NCBI RefSeq assembly: GCF_004187715.1 | Contig: NZ_QZWF01000006.1 | Coordinates: forward strand, 1-64,000 | Direction of reading: 5' to 3' | DNA from: Streptomyces sp. F001 | Lineage (GTDB): Bacteria > Actinomycetota > Actinomycetes > Streptomycetales > Streptomycetaceae | DNA length: 64,000 nt | Part shown: in pieces, positions 21,332 to 28,741 of the stretch | Numbering within the stretch: the stretch's first letter is position 1 | How the letters are laid out: every line of letters begins with the position of its first letter | Made by a program: the position numbers and the translations under genes | Notes under the pieces: model-generated | What the model saw: only the letters and a program-made list of their open reading frames with translations | Database searches by the model: none | What the model was told of the DNA's origin: nothing

Positions 21332-22248
21332 CACGCCTCCGGCAGCTTGGGCGCGGGGATGCCCACCGACTGGAGTTCGGCGCCGACCGAGGTGGGCCAG
21401 GCGTCGACCAGGGTCTCGGGGGTCCAGCCGCCATCGGCGTACGCCGCCCTGAGTTCCTGCGGATGCGACCAGAGTGCCACCTTGTCACCGCCGATGCCGA
21501 TAGCCTGCCCGGTGATGCCGCGCGCGGCCTCGGAGGCGAGGAACGGGACGAGGGCCGCGCAGTCCTCGGGAGTGCCGAAGCCCTCGCCCTTGCGCAGGAA
21601 GTCCGGCAGCGGCTCGCCGTTCTTCATGGCCTCGATGTACGGGGCGAAGGCGGGGATGGTCTCGGTCATCGCGGTGGCGGCGACCGGCACGATCGCGTTG
21701 ACGGTGATGTTCGCGCGGCTCAGCTCCATGGACCAGGTGCGGGCCATGGCGGCGATGCCGGCTTTGGCGGCGGCGTAGTTGGTCTGCCCGAAGTTGCCGC
21801 GCTGTCCGGCCGGGGAGCCGACCAGGATCAGGGAGCCGCCCTCGCCCTGCTCGCGCATCCGGACCGCGGCGGCACGGGCGCAGGTGAAGGTGCCCTTGAG
21901 GTGGGTGCTGATCACCGCGTCGAAGTCGTCGTCGGTCATCTTCCACAGCACCTTGTCGCGCAGGATGCCCGCGTTGGTGACCAGGACGTCGAGCCGGCCG
22001 AACTCCCCGACAGCCCGCCCCACCAGTCGGTCGGCAGCCTCGGTGGTGCCGACCGCGACCACCTCGGCAACGGCCGTGCCGCCCGCCCCGGTGATGGACT
22101 TGACGGCCTGCTCGGCCACGGTCTCGTCGACGTCGTTGACGACCACGGACGCGCCATGGGCGGCGAGGGCGTGGGCGTAGGCGAGGCCGAGGCCCCGGCC
22201 ACTGCCGGTGACGACGGCGACCTTGCCGGTGAGATCGATGCTGGGCAC
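21331..22248 (-). CDS. SDR-family 3-hydroxyacyl-CoA dehydrogenase (CouN-like)
   Basis: This short-chain dehydrogenase, 305 residues, has the cofactor motif TGSGRGLGLA, the NAG motif (LVTNAGIL) and the catalytic NYAAAKAG (YxxxK). It would oxidise the 3-hydroxyacyl-CoA made by the MaoC protein to the 3-ketoacyl-CoA substrate of the amidohydrolase. The reading frame can be extended to a TTG at 22266, but the GTG at 22248 has AAGGGA about eight bases upstream and starts PSIDLTGKVAVV, the normal SDR N-terminus. It is the first gene of the leftward operon and faces the MarR gene across a region with two operator-like palindromes. Confidence 0.86.
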   Translation of the reverse strand: MPSIDLTGKVAVVTGSGRGLGLAYAHALAAHGASVVVNDVDETVAEQAVKSITGAGGTAVAEVVAVGTTEAADRLVGRAVGEFGRLDVLVTNAGILRDKVLWKMTDDDFDAVISTHLKGTFTCARAAAVRMREQGEGGSLILVGSPAGQRGNFGQTNYAAAKAGIAAMARTWSMELSRANITVNAIVPVAATAMTETIPAFAPYIEAMKNGEPLPDFLRKGEGFGTPEDCAALVPFLASEAARGITGQAIGIGGDKVALWSHPQELRAAYADGGWTPETLVDAWPTSVGAELQSVGIPAPKLPEA

Positions 22249-22305
22249 GGGCGAGTCCCTTCGCAAGTGATGCGTGTGATGCGGCTACGAGACCGAAGCT
22301 AAGAG

Positions 22306-22332
22306 CAATAATTGTTCTCGTCAATAGTTGTT
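22306..22332. promoter_or_regulatory. Two tandem MarR-type operator candidates
   Basis: CAATAATTGTT at 22306-22316 and CAATAGTTGTT at 22322-22332 are near-identical copies 16 bases apart. The core CAATAATTG is a perfect inverted repeat around a central A, and CAATAGTTG is the same with one mismatch. This AT-rich island lies between the SDR operon and the MarR gene and is the obvious place for MarR binding to both promoters. A related CAAATGATTG occurs at 22906-22915. Confidence 0.6.
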
Positions 22333-22412
22333 GCCGACCGGCAGGTGCGAGAGACTGGGGTCGACCCGCAGAAGACCGCCCCCACCCGAGAGCCTCGACC
22401 AGGGAGCCCGCC

Positions 22413-22898
22413 ATCGCCCGCCAGCAGCCCACTCCGAACGCAGCCCCGATCGACGCGCACGAACCATGGATGCGCGGACTGCACGCGGACACCGGCTACC
22501 TCCTGTACCGACTGGGCCTGCGCTCGGGGCAGTTGTTCAACGCGCTCCTCCAGGAGTCGGGCCTGCGCCTGCGCCACTACGCGGTGCTGCGCTTCCTCGC
22601 CACCTCTCAGGGCGCCCTCCAGCGCGAGCTGAGCGAACGGCTGGGTTACGACCCGAGCGCGATCGTCGGACTCGTCGACGACCTGGAGAAGCTGGGCTTC
22701 GCGGAGCGTCGGCCCGCACCCGAGGACCGCCGCAGTCGGATCGTCGTCCTCACCGAGGCCGGCCGCGCGTTTCTGCGCGACACCGACGAGGCGGGCCTGC
22801 ACGTCACGAACGACCTGCTGGAGCCGCTCGACCCGGCCGAGCGGGAAACCCTGCACGCACCGCTGCTGCGGATCACGGAGCCCGACTCCCGGAGCTGA
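22413..22898 (+). CDS. MarR-family regulator, probable hydroxycinnamoyl-CoA-responsive repressor (CouR-like)
   Basis: This is a MarR winged-helix protein with helix 1 YLLYRLGLRSGQLFNALL, recognition region QRELSERLGYDPSAIVGLVDDLEKLG and wing RPAPEDRRSRIVVLTEAG. The first standard start in frame is ATG 22470 (142 residues), but it has no ribosome-binding site. Nineteen codons upstream, an in-frame ATC at 22413 has GGGAG seven bases before it, and the intervening codons look coding (IARQQPTPNAAPIDAHEPW). I therefore list 22413 as the possible true start, giving 161 residues, while the ATG remains the conservative choice. In Rhodococcus the equivalent regulator responds to p-hydroxycinnamoyl-CoA. 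Confidence 0.75.
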   Translation: MARQQPTPNAAPIDAHEPWMRGLHADTGYLLYRLGLRSGQLFNALLQESGLRLRHYAVLRFLATSQGALQRELSERLGYDPSAIVGLVDDLEKLGFAERRPAPEDRRSRIVVLTEAGRAFLRDTDEAGLHVTNDLLEPLDPAERETLHAPLLRITEPDSRS

Positions 22899-22905
22899 TG
22901 TTGTG

Positions 22906-22915
22906 CAAATGATTG
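22906..22915. promoter_or_regulatory. Possible third MarR operator before the transporter gene
   Basis: CAAATGATTG, an imperfect inverted repeat similar to the two sites at 22306-22332, lies just after the MarR stop and about 90 bases before the transporter start. It would let the same repressor control uptake of the substrate. The match is short, so chance similarity is possible. Confidence 0.35.
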
Positions 22916-23005
22916 ACGGCCGCACGATGTCTGCCTAACTTCAGCCGGGCATCGGCGCGGTCCCCCGCCGGTGCACTTCCACGGCATCGGTCCAGGGAGC
23001 TCACC

Positions 23006-24364
23006 GTGCAGCCATCCCGCTCATCCGCCCGTCAATCATCCCCGGAATCACGGCAGTTGCGCCGCGTCGCACTGTCCGGACTGCTCGGCACGGCAGTGGA
23101 GTTCTACGACTTCCTCGTGTACGGCACCGTCGCCGCGCTCGTCTTCGGCGATCTGTTCTTCCCCGACGCCGACCCCGCGGTCGGCACCATCGCGGCCTTC
23201 GGCACCTTCGCCGCGGGCTATGTGGCCCGCCCGCTGGGCGGCATCGTCTTCGGCCACTTCGGCGACCGGGTCGGCCGCAAGTCGATGATGCTGCTGACCA
23301 TGGTCCTGATGGGCTGCGGCAGTTTCCTCATCGGCCTGCTGCCCACCTACGACGCGATCGGCGTGTGGGCACCCGTCCTGCTGGTCACCCTGCGGGTGGT
23401 GCAGGGCATTGCGATCGGCGGCGAGTGGGGCGGCGCGACCCTGATGGTCGTCGAGCACGCCGAGCGTGCCCACGGGTCCCGGCGCGGCCTGTGGTCCAGC
23501 TTCGCCATGCTCGGCGCCCCGCTCGGCTCCGTGCTCTCCGCGGGAGTGGTCACCCTGGTCTCCGCACTGCCCGACGAGCAGTTCCGCTCCTGGGGCTGGC
23601 GAGTACCGTTCCTGCTCAGCATCGCGCTGCTGGCCGTCGGCCTGTTCGTCCGGCTGAAGGTCGCGGAGAGTCCGCTGTTCGCCGCGGCCAAGCGCGCGCC
23701 GGTGGACAAGCCACCGGTCGTGGAGGTGCTGCGCCGCCCGAAGCCGGTACTGCTCGCGGCGGGCGCCGGCATCGGCGCGTTCACGGCCCAGTCGCTGCTG
23801 ACCGGGTTCATGATCTCGTACGCCGTCCAGCAGGGCTACAGCCGACCGCAGGTGCTCACCGCGGTGACCGTCGCTTCCTGCGTGGCGCTGCTGGTGCTGC
23901 CGCTGGCCTCGGCGCTGTCCGACCGGGTCGGCCGCCGCCCGGTGGTGCTGGCCGGCGCCGTCGCCTCAGCCGCGCTCGCCTTCCCGGTGCTCGCCCTGGT
24001 GAACTCCGGCTCCCCCGGCCTGCTGATCCTCGCCCTGGCGCTCGGTCACGGTGTCGCCCAGTCCACGATGTACGGCCCGCTGGGCGCCCTGCTCACCGAG
24101 ATGTTCGGCACCCGCGTGCGCTACACCGGCGCCTCCCTCGGATACCAGGCCGCGACCCTGGTGGGCGCCGGGTTCTCCCCGCTGATCGCGAGCAGTCTGC
24201 TCGCCTCGTCCGGCGGCAGCAGCGCCCCCGTCTCCCTGCTGCTGTGCGGCGGCGCGGCAATCACCGCGCTCACCGTGTGGCGGGTGCGCGAGACGCACAC
24301 CGACGCTCTGGAATCCCCCGCGGCCCGAGCCGCCGCCCCCGCCCCGGAAGGGACGCCCCGTTGA
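23006..24364 (+). CDS. MHS-type MFS transporter, probable hydroxycinnamate importer (CouT-like)
   Basis: The 452-residue protein has 12 membrane segments of the metabolite:H+ symporter group. Typical blocks are GTAVEFYDFLVYGTVAALVF at the start, motif A GHFGDRVGRK, RVVQGIAIGGEWGGA, and the C-half ALSDRVGRRPVV. The GTG start has AGGGAG seven bases upstream. It follows the MarR gene in the same direction and is coupled at its 3' end to the secreted hydrolase gene (TTGA overlap). MHS proteins import organic acids and aromatic acids, so an aromatic acid fed to the adjacent ligase is the best guess. Confidence 0.88.
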   Translation: MQPSRSSARQSSPESRQLRRVALSGLLGTAVEFYDFLVYGTVAALVFGDLFFPDADPAVGTIAAFGTFAAGYVARPLGGIVFGHFGDRVGRKSMMLLTMVLMGCGSFLIGLLPTYDAIGVWAPVLLVTLRVVQGIAIGGEWGGATLMVVEHAERAHGSRRGLWSSFAMLGAPLGSVLSAGVVTLVSALPDEQFRSWGWRVPFLLSIALLAVGLFVRLKVAESPLFAAAKRAPVDKPPVVEVLRRPKPVLLAAGAGIGAFTAQSLLTGFMISYAVQQGYSRPQVLTAVTVASCVALLVLPLASALSDRVGRRPVVLAGAVASAALAFPVLALVNSGSPGLLILALALGHGVAQSTMYGPLGALLTEMFGTRVRYTGASLGYQAATLVGAGFSPLIASSLLASSGGSSAPVSLLLCGGAAITALTVWRVRETHTDALESPAARAAAPAPEGTPR

Positions 24365-25725
24365 GAGTCCGTATCGCACTGCCGGCCGTGACCCTGTGCG
24401 CCGTGACGGCGCTGCCGGCGCAGGCCGCCACCGACTCGCACATCGAGGGCCGACTTCCCTCCGGCGCCACCTACTTGATGGACGTCCCCGCCGCCTGGAA
24501 CGGCACCGTCCTGCTCTACAGCCACGGCTACCGTGCCGCGGGCTGGCCCAACCCCGCGCAGAACGCGCCCGGTTCACAGACCCGGGACGAACTCCTCGCC
24601 GACGGCTACGCGCTGATCGGCTCCTCGTACGCCACGAACGGCTGGGCCGTCACCGACGCCGTCCCCGACCAGCTTGCCACCCTGGACCTGTTCACGACGC
24701 GGTTCGGCACGGCCCGGCGAACGCTCGCCTGGGGAACCTCCTACGGCGGGCTCGTCACGACCACCCTGGCCGAGCGGCACGCGGACCGTTTCGACGGCTC
24801 GCTGTCCATGTGCGGGCTGGTGCAGGGCGGGGCCGCCAACTGGAACAGCACGCTCGATCCGGTGTTCGCACTGAAGGCGCTGCTCGCTCCCGGGGAGAGC
24901 ATCCCGCTCACCGGGTTCGCCGACCAGGCGGCCGCGCAGAGCGCCGCGAGCGCGCTCACCGCGAAGGTGACCGCCGCCCAGCAGACCGACGAGGGGCGGG
25001 CCCGTATCGCTCTCGCCGCCGCCCTGCACAACATCCCCGGGTACAACGACGCCGCGCAACCGAAACCCGGGCCGACCGACTGGGACGCCCAGCAGGCCAA
25101 CCAGTACGCGGCCGTCACCGGGCTGCTCCAGCTGCCCGCCTTCAGCTGGCGGCAGGAGGCCGAGCGGCGGGCCGGTGGGAACCCGTCGTGGAACACCGGC
25201 GTCGACTACACGGCGATGCTGCACCGCTCGCCCGCGTACAAGGAGGTCACCGAGCTCTACAAGAAGGCGGGACTGTCACTGCGGGCCGACCTCACAGCCC
25301 TGAACCGGGCGCCCCGGATCTCCGCCGACCCGGCGGCCGTACGGTGGATGCGGGACACCAGCGTGTTCAAGGGCCGGCTCACCGACCCCCAGCTCAACAT
25401 CCACACGACCGGCGACGCGCTGATCCCCGTCCAGGCCGAGAGCGCCTACCGGCGGGCCGCCGCCGCGGCCGGCACCGGCCGACTCCTCGCCCAGGCCTAC
25501 GTCGACGGTCCCGGGCACTGCACCTTCACCCCGGGCGAGACCCTCGCCGCCCTGCACACCCTGGAGCACCGCCTGACAACGGGCCACTGGGACGCCTCCG
25601 CCGACGCCCTCAACACCCGCGCGCGCCAGGAGGAGCCGACGGCCGAGCCCCGGTACGTGACCTATCGCCCGGCGCCGTATCCCCGCCCGTACGACCTCGC
25701 CCATCCGGGGGACGCCCGGCCATGA
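24361..25725 (+). CDS. Secreted alpha/beta hydrolase, possible feruloyl esterase/tannase-like enzyme
   Basis: The frame opens far upstream, but the real start is the TTG at 24361. GGAAGGGA lies about seven bases before it, it overlaps the transporter stop (TTGA), and translation from it gives a clean Sec signal peptide (RVRIALPAVTLCAVTALPAQAA). The 454-residue protein has an alpha/beta hydrolase fold: LLYSHGYRAAGW oxyanion region, nucleophile elbow GTSYGG, an inserted helical lid, and a C-terminal DGPGHCTF with the likely catalytic His. Being coupled to a hydroxycinnamate-type importer, it may release hydroxycinnamates from plant esters outside the cell. The substrate is inferred from context only; peptidase or lipase activity is an alternative. 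Confidence 0.75.
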   Translation: MRVRIALPAVTLCAVTALPAQAATDSHIEGRLPSGATYLMDVPAAWNGTVLLYSHGYRAAGWPNPAQNAPGSQTRDELLADGYALIGSSYATNGWAVTDAVPDQLATLDLFTTRFGTARRTLAWGTSYGGLVTTTLAERHADRFDGSLSMCGLVQGGAANWNSTLDPVFALKALLAPGESIPLTGFADQAAAQSAASALTAKVTAAQQTDEGRARIALAAALHNIPGYNDAAQPKPGPTDWDAQQANQYAAVTGLLQLPAFSWRQEAERRAGGNPSWNTGVDYTAMLHRSPAYKEVTELYKKAGLSLRADLTALNRAPRISADPAAVRWMRDTSVFKGRLTDPQLNIHTTGDALIPVQAESAYRRAAAAAGTGRLLAQAYVDGPGHCTFTPGETLAALHTLEHRLTTGHWDASADALNTRARQEEPTAEPRYVTYRPAPYPRPYDLAHPGDARP

Positions 25726-25815
25726 GATCACCTCGTGCCGATATCCCTCTCACCGGTGAGGCCCGCCCCCGGCCACCTCGGGATACTGGAACGGCCCTTG
25801 CCCCGAGGAGCCGCC

Positions 25816-27006
25816 ATGTCCGCTCGGTCCTGGATCACGCCTGCCGTCGCCCGGCTGCGGACGACGCATCCGTACGTCGTCGACGCGGCGCTCGCCGCCC
25901 TGGTGCTGTTCGCGACCTCCCTGCAGTGGATCTTCCCCGGCGGGAAGGACGCGCAGCTGTCCTGGCCGGGCTACCTGCTCGGGGCGGCGACCGCGGTGCC
26001 GTTGGTGTGGCGCAGGCGGGCGCCGTTCGGGACGGCGTGCGCCGTGTCGGTCGCGACACCCGCGATGGCGGTGTACCACGCGCCGCCACCGGACATCGCC
26101 TACGGCGGCCTCGTCGTCCTGTACACCGTCGCAGCCCTGTGTCCGCCCTGGCAGCGGCGGGTGATGCTGGTGGGCTGGCTGGCCGGGGTCACGCTCACCA
26201 TGGTGCACACGGACAAGACCGAGCCCTTCGAGTACGCCTTCCATCTGATGGGCGTCGTCTGCGCCTACGCCCTCGGGATGGTCGCCCGCGTCCAGCGCGC
26301 CTACACCGCCGAGTTGGAGGACCGGGCCCGGCGGCTGGAACGGGAACGCGCCGCCGACACCGAGCGGGCCCGGGCGCAGGAGCGCGCCCGGATCGCCCGG
26401 GACATGCACGACATTCTCGCCCACGCGGTCAGCCTGATGGTGGTGCAGGCCGAAGCCGGTCCGGTCGTCGTCCGCAGTGATCCGTCCCGCGCCGAGGCCG
26501 CGTTCGACGCGATCGCCACGAGCGGGCGGGACGCCATGGCCCAACTGCGCCGCATCCTCGGCGTCCTGAAGGAGGAGGAGGCCAACGGCGCCTCGCGGCG
26601 GCTGCCGCAGCCCGGCGTCTCGGCGCTCGTGGAGCTGGTCCGCCAGGTCGGGGAGTCCACCGGCCTGCGGGTGGAGCTGCGGACCTCCGGCGAACCCCGC
26701 CCGCTGCCCCCGGACACCGAGGTCGCTGCGTACCGCGTCGTCCAGGAGGCGCTCACCAACACCGTGAAGCACGCGTACGCTTCCTCAGCGACGGTCGAAC
26801 TCGACTGGGCGGAGGACGCGTTGACACTGGCGGTCACGGACGACGGACGCGGGCCCACGGCCCCGGGTGGCGGGCACGGGCTGATCGGCATCCGGGAGCG
26901 GGCCGCCGCCTGCGGGGGCAGCGCCGAGGCCGGGCGCGGTCCGCACGGCGGTTTCCGGGTCGTCGTACGGCTGCCGGACGACGACCGACAGGTGGCCCTG
27001 GGGTGA
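25816..27006 (+). CDS. Two-component sensor histidine kinase, NarL/DesK type
   Basis: The 396-residue protein begins at an ATG with GAGGAG upstream, which I prefer to an in-frame start 27 codons earlier. About four or five membrane segments span residues 20-140. A dimerisation region then carries the phospho-acceptor His198 in RIARDMHDILAHAVSL, the HisKA_3 pattern. The HATPase_c domain shows AYRVVQEALTNTVKHAYA (N box) and VTDDGRGPTAPGGGHGLIGIRERAA (G boxes). It overlaps the response regulator gene as GTGA. The stimulus is unknown. Before the IS insertion, the pair lay directly upstream of the MMPL exporter gene. Confidence 0.92.
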   Translation: MSARSWITPAVARLRTTHPYVVDAALAALVLFATSLQWIFPGGKDAQLSWPGYLLGAATAVPLVWRRRAPFGTACAVSVATPAMAVYHAPPPDIAYGGLVVLYTVAALCPPWQRRVMLVGWLAGVTLTMVHTDKTEPFEYAFHLMGVVCAYALGMVARVQRAYTAELEDRARRLERERAADTERARAQERARIARDMHDILAHAVSLMVVQAEAGPVVVRSDPSRAEAAFDAIATSGRDAMAQLRRILGVLKEEEANGASRRLPQPGVSALVELVRQVGESTGLRVELRTSGEPRPLPPDTEVAAYRVVQEALTNTVKHAYASSATVELDWAEDALTLAVTDDGRGPTAPGGGHGLIGIRERAAACGGSAEAGRGPHGGFRVVVRLPDDDRQVALG

Positions 27007-27671
27007 GCATCCGCGTGGTCGTCGCCGACGACCAGGAGCTGGTCCGCAGCGGTTTCAGCATGATTCTCGAGGCGCAGCCGGACATCGAGGTGGTCGCCGA
27101 GGCCGGCGACGGCGCCGAGGCGGTCGACGCCGTGCGGCGGCACACGCCGGACGTGCTGCTCCTCGACATCCGGATGCCGGTCATGGACGGCCTGGAGGCG
27201 GCCCGGCAGGTGTGCGCGCAGTCCGGCTGCAAGGTCGTCATGCTGACCACGTTCGACCTGGACGAGTACGTGTACGAGGCGCTGTGTGCGGGCGCCAGCG
27301 GGTTCCTGTTGAAGGACGTGCGCCGGGACGACCTCGTGCACGCGGTGCGGGTGGTCGCGGCCGGCGACTCGCTGCTCGCGCCGACGGTCACCCGGCGGCT
27401 GGTCGCGGACATCGTGCGGCGCCGCCGGGAGGAGGCCGCCGCCGAGGTGACGCCGCAACAGCTGGACCTGCTGACGGCGCGCGAGGTGGAGACGCTGCGG
27501 ATGCTCGCCCGCGGACTGTCCAACGCGGAGATCGCCACGACCCTGTTCGTCAGCGAACACACCGTCAAAACCCACGTCAGCAGCGTACTGAGCAAGCTGG
27601 GTCTCAGGGACCGGGTGCAGGCCGTGATCTGCGCGTACGAGACCGGACTGGTGACCCCTGGCTCCCCCTAG
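27003..27671 (+). CDS. Two-component response regulator, NarL/LuxR family
   Basis: The 222-residue protein has a receiver domain (VVADDQELVRSGF, phospho-acceptor Asp55 in LLLDIRMPVMDG, and the Lys in GFLLKDV) and a C-terminal LuxR-type HTH (LTAREVETLRMLARGLSNAEIATTLFVSEHTVKTHVSSVLSKLG). It is coupled to the kinase gene. The TAG stop at 27669-27671 is part of the CTAG target site of the adjacent IS, so the insertion left the protein intact. The MMPL exporter on the far side of the IS is the likely target. Confidence 0.92.
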   Translation: MSIRVVVADDQELVRSGFSMILEAQPDIEVVAEAGDGAEAVDAVRRHTPDVLLLDIRMPVMDGLEAARQVCAQSGCKVVMLTTFDLDEYVYEALCAGASGFLLKDVRRDDLVHAVRVVAAGDSLLAPTVTRRLVADIVRRRREEAAAEVTPQQLDLLTAREVETLRMLARGLSNAEIATTLFVSEHTVKTHVSSVLSKLGLRDRVQAVICAYETGLVTPGSP

Positions 27672-28609
27672 GGTGCGTTTCGAAAGTGCTGGTCACAGCC
27701 ACTCGTTGATGGCTGCGACCAGCACGGTCGCCTCGTAGCGGACGGCGAGTTTGTCGTACCGCGTGGCGACTGCACGGTGGCGCTTGAGTCGATTGATTCC
27801 GCACTCCACCGCGTGGCGCTCTTTGTAGTCGGCTGTGTCGAACTTCGGTGGCCGGCCGCCGCGGGAACCCCGCTTCTTGCGGTTGGCGATCTGGTCGCGC
27901 TTCTCCGGAATGGTGCAGCGGATACCACGCTTGCGCAGGTAGGCACGGTTCGCGCGGGAGCCGTACGCCTTGTCGGCACGAACCTTGTCCGGCCGGGTGC
28001 GCGGGCGGCCCGGCCCGAGCCGGGGCACCCGGATACGGCCCAGGACCACCTGGAACTGCGGGGAGTCACCGCGCTGCCCGGCCGTGATCACCAGTGACAT
28101 CGGCTTCTGGTCCTGCTCGACCGCCATATGGAGCTTGGTCGTCAGCCCGCCCCGGGAGCGTCCGAGCCCGTGGTCGTCGGGCTCGGTGAAGACACCGCCG
28201 GGCGGCTCGATTTGCAGATCCCCCTTTTGCGGGCACCCGCCGCATGCTGGTGGGCGCGGGCGATGGTCGAGTCCACCGAGACGTCCCAGGTGATCAGCCC
28301 CTCCGCGTCGGCCCGGGCCTGCAACTGCTCGAAGATGCGGTGCCAGGTGCCGTCCCGCTGCCAACGCCGAAACAAGCCGTACACCGTCTCCCACGGGCCG
28401 TACCGCTCGGGCACGTCCCGCCAGGGAGCACCAGCGCGGGTGCGCCAGCGTATGCCGTCTATCAGCTGCCGCTTGGTGTGCACCGGCGGCCGTCCAGGCT
28501 TCTTGCCGACCGGGAGCAGCGGCTCCAGCTTCGCCCACTGCGCATTCGTCAGATCGTGCCTCCCCACGAAGTGATCTTGACACATCAAGATCCACTTCTG
28601 AAACGCACC
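27672..28609 (-). mobile_element. IS5-family insertion sequence, 938 bp, apparently intact
   Basis: Terminal inverted repeats are 17 bases, GGTGCGTTTCNNAAGTG, at 27672-27688 and 28593-28609, with two internal mismatches. A 4-base CTAG duplication flanks the element (27668-27671 and 28610-28613), which matches the YTAR target of one IS5 subgroup. One transposase gene in two frames fills the interior. Removing the element restores a sequence with arms GCTCCC and GGGAGC around CTAG, so it landed in a probable terminator loop and exactly on the response-regulator stop codon. Confidence 0.9.
27693..28585 (-). CDS. IS5-family DDE transposase made by -1 frameshifting (orfA/orfB)
   Basis: The N-terminal frame runs from ATG 28585 and includes a DUF4096-like region (HDLTNAQWAKLEPLLPVGKKPGRPPVH) and the first catalytic Asp (TWDVSVDSTIARAHQHAAG). 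The C-terminal frame, shifted by -1, carries the second Asp (VRADKAYGSRANRAYL) and the Glu (ERHAVECGINRLKRHRAVATRYDK). Both frames overlap at an AAAAGGGGG run read on the minus strand (28220-28228), a plausible slippage site. Neither half alone has the complete DDE triad, so frameshifting is needed for activity. No other damage is seen, so the element may still be mobile. Confidence 0.85.
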
Positions 28610-28741
28610 CTAGCGAGGGAGCGCCGGCCGCGTCTCCCCCGTACGGCGGAGGCCTCGAAACCGCTCCCGTCGGCGATCCGGTGGCACGCCCCTCGGCAGG
28701 AGTCTGAGGGCGTTGAAGCCTACGACTCGCCGGGAGGCACC

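Noticed and set aside
28244..28741. N-terminal extension of the MMPL transporter into the IS
   Set aside because: The frame is open only because the IS sequence happens to lack stops. GTG 28742 has GGGAGG before it and begins the first membrane segment.
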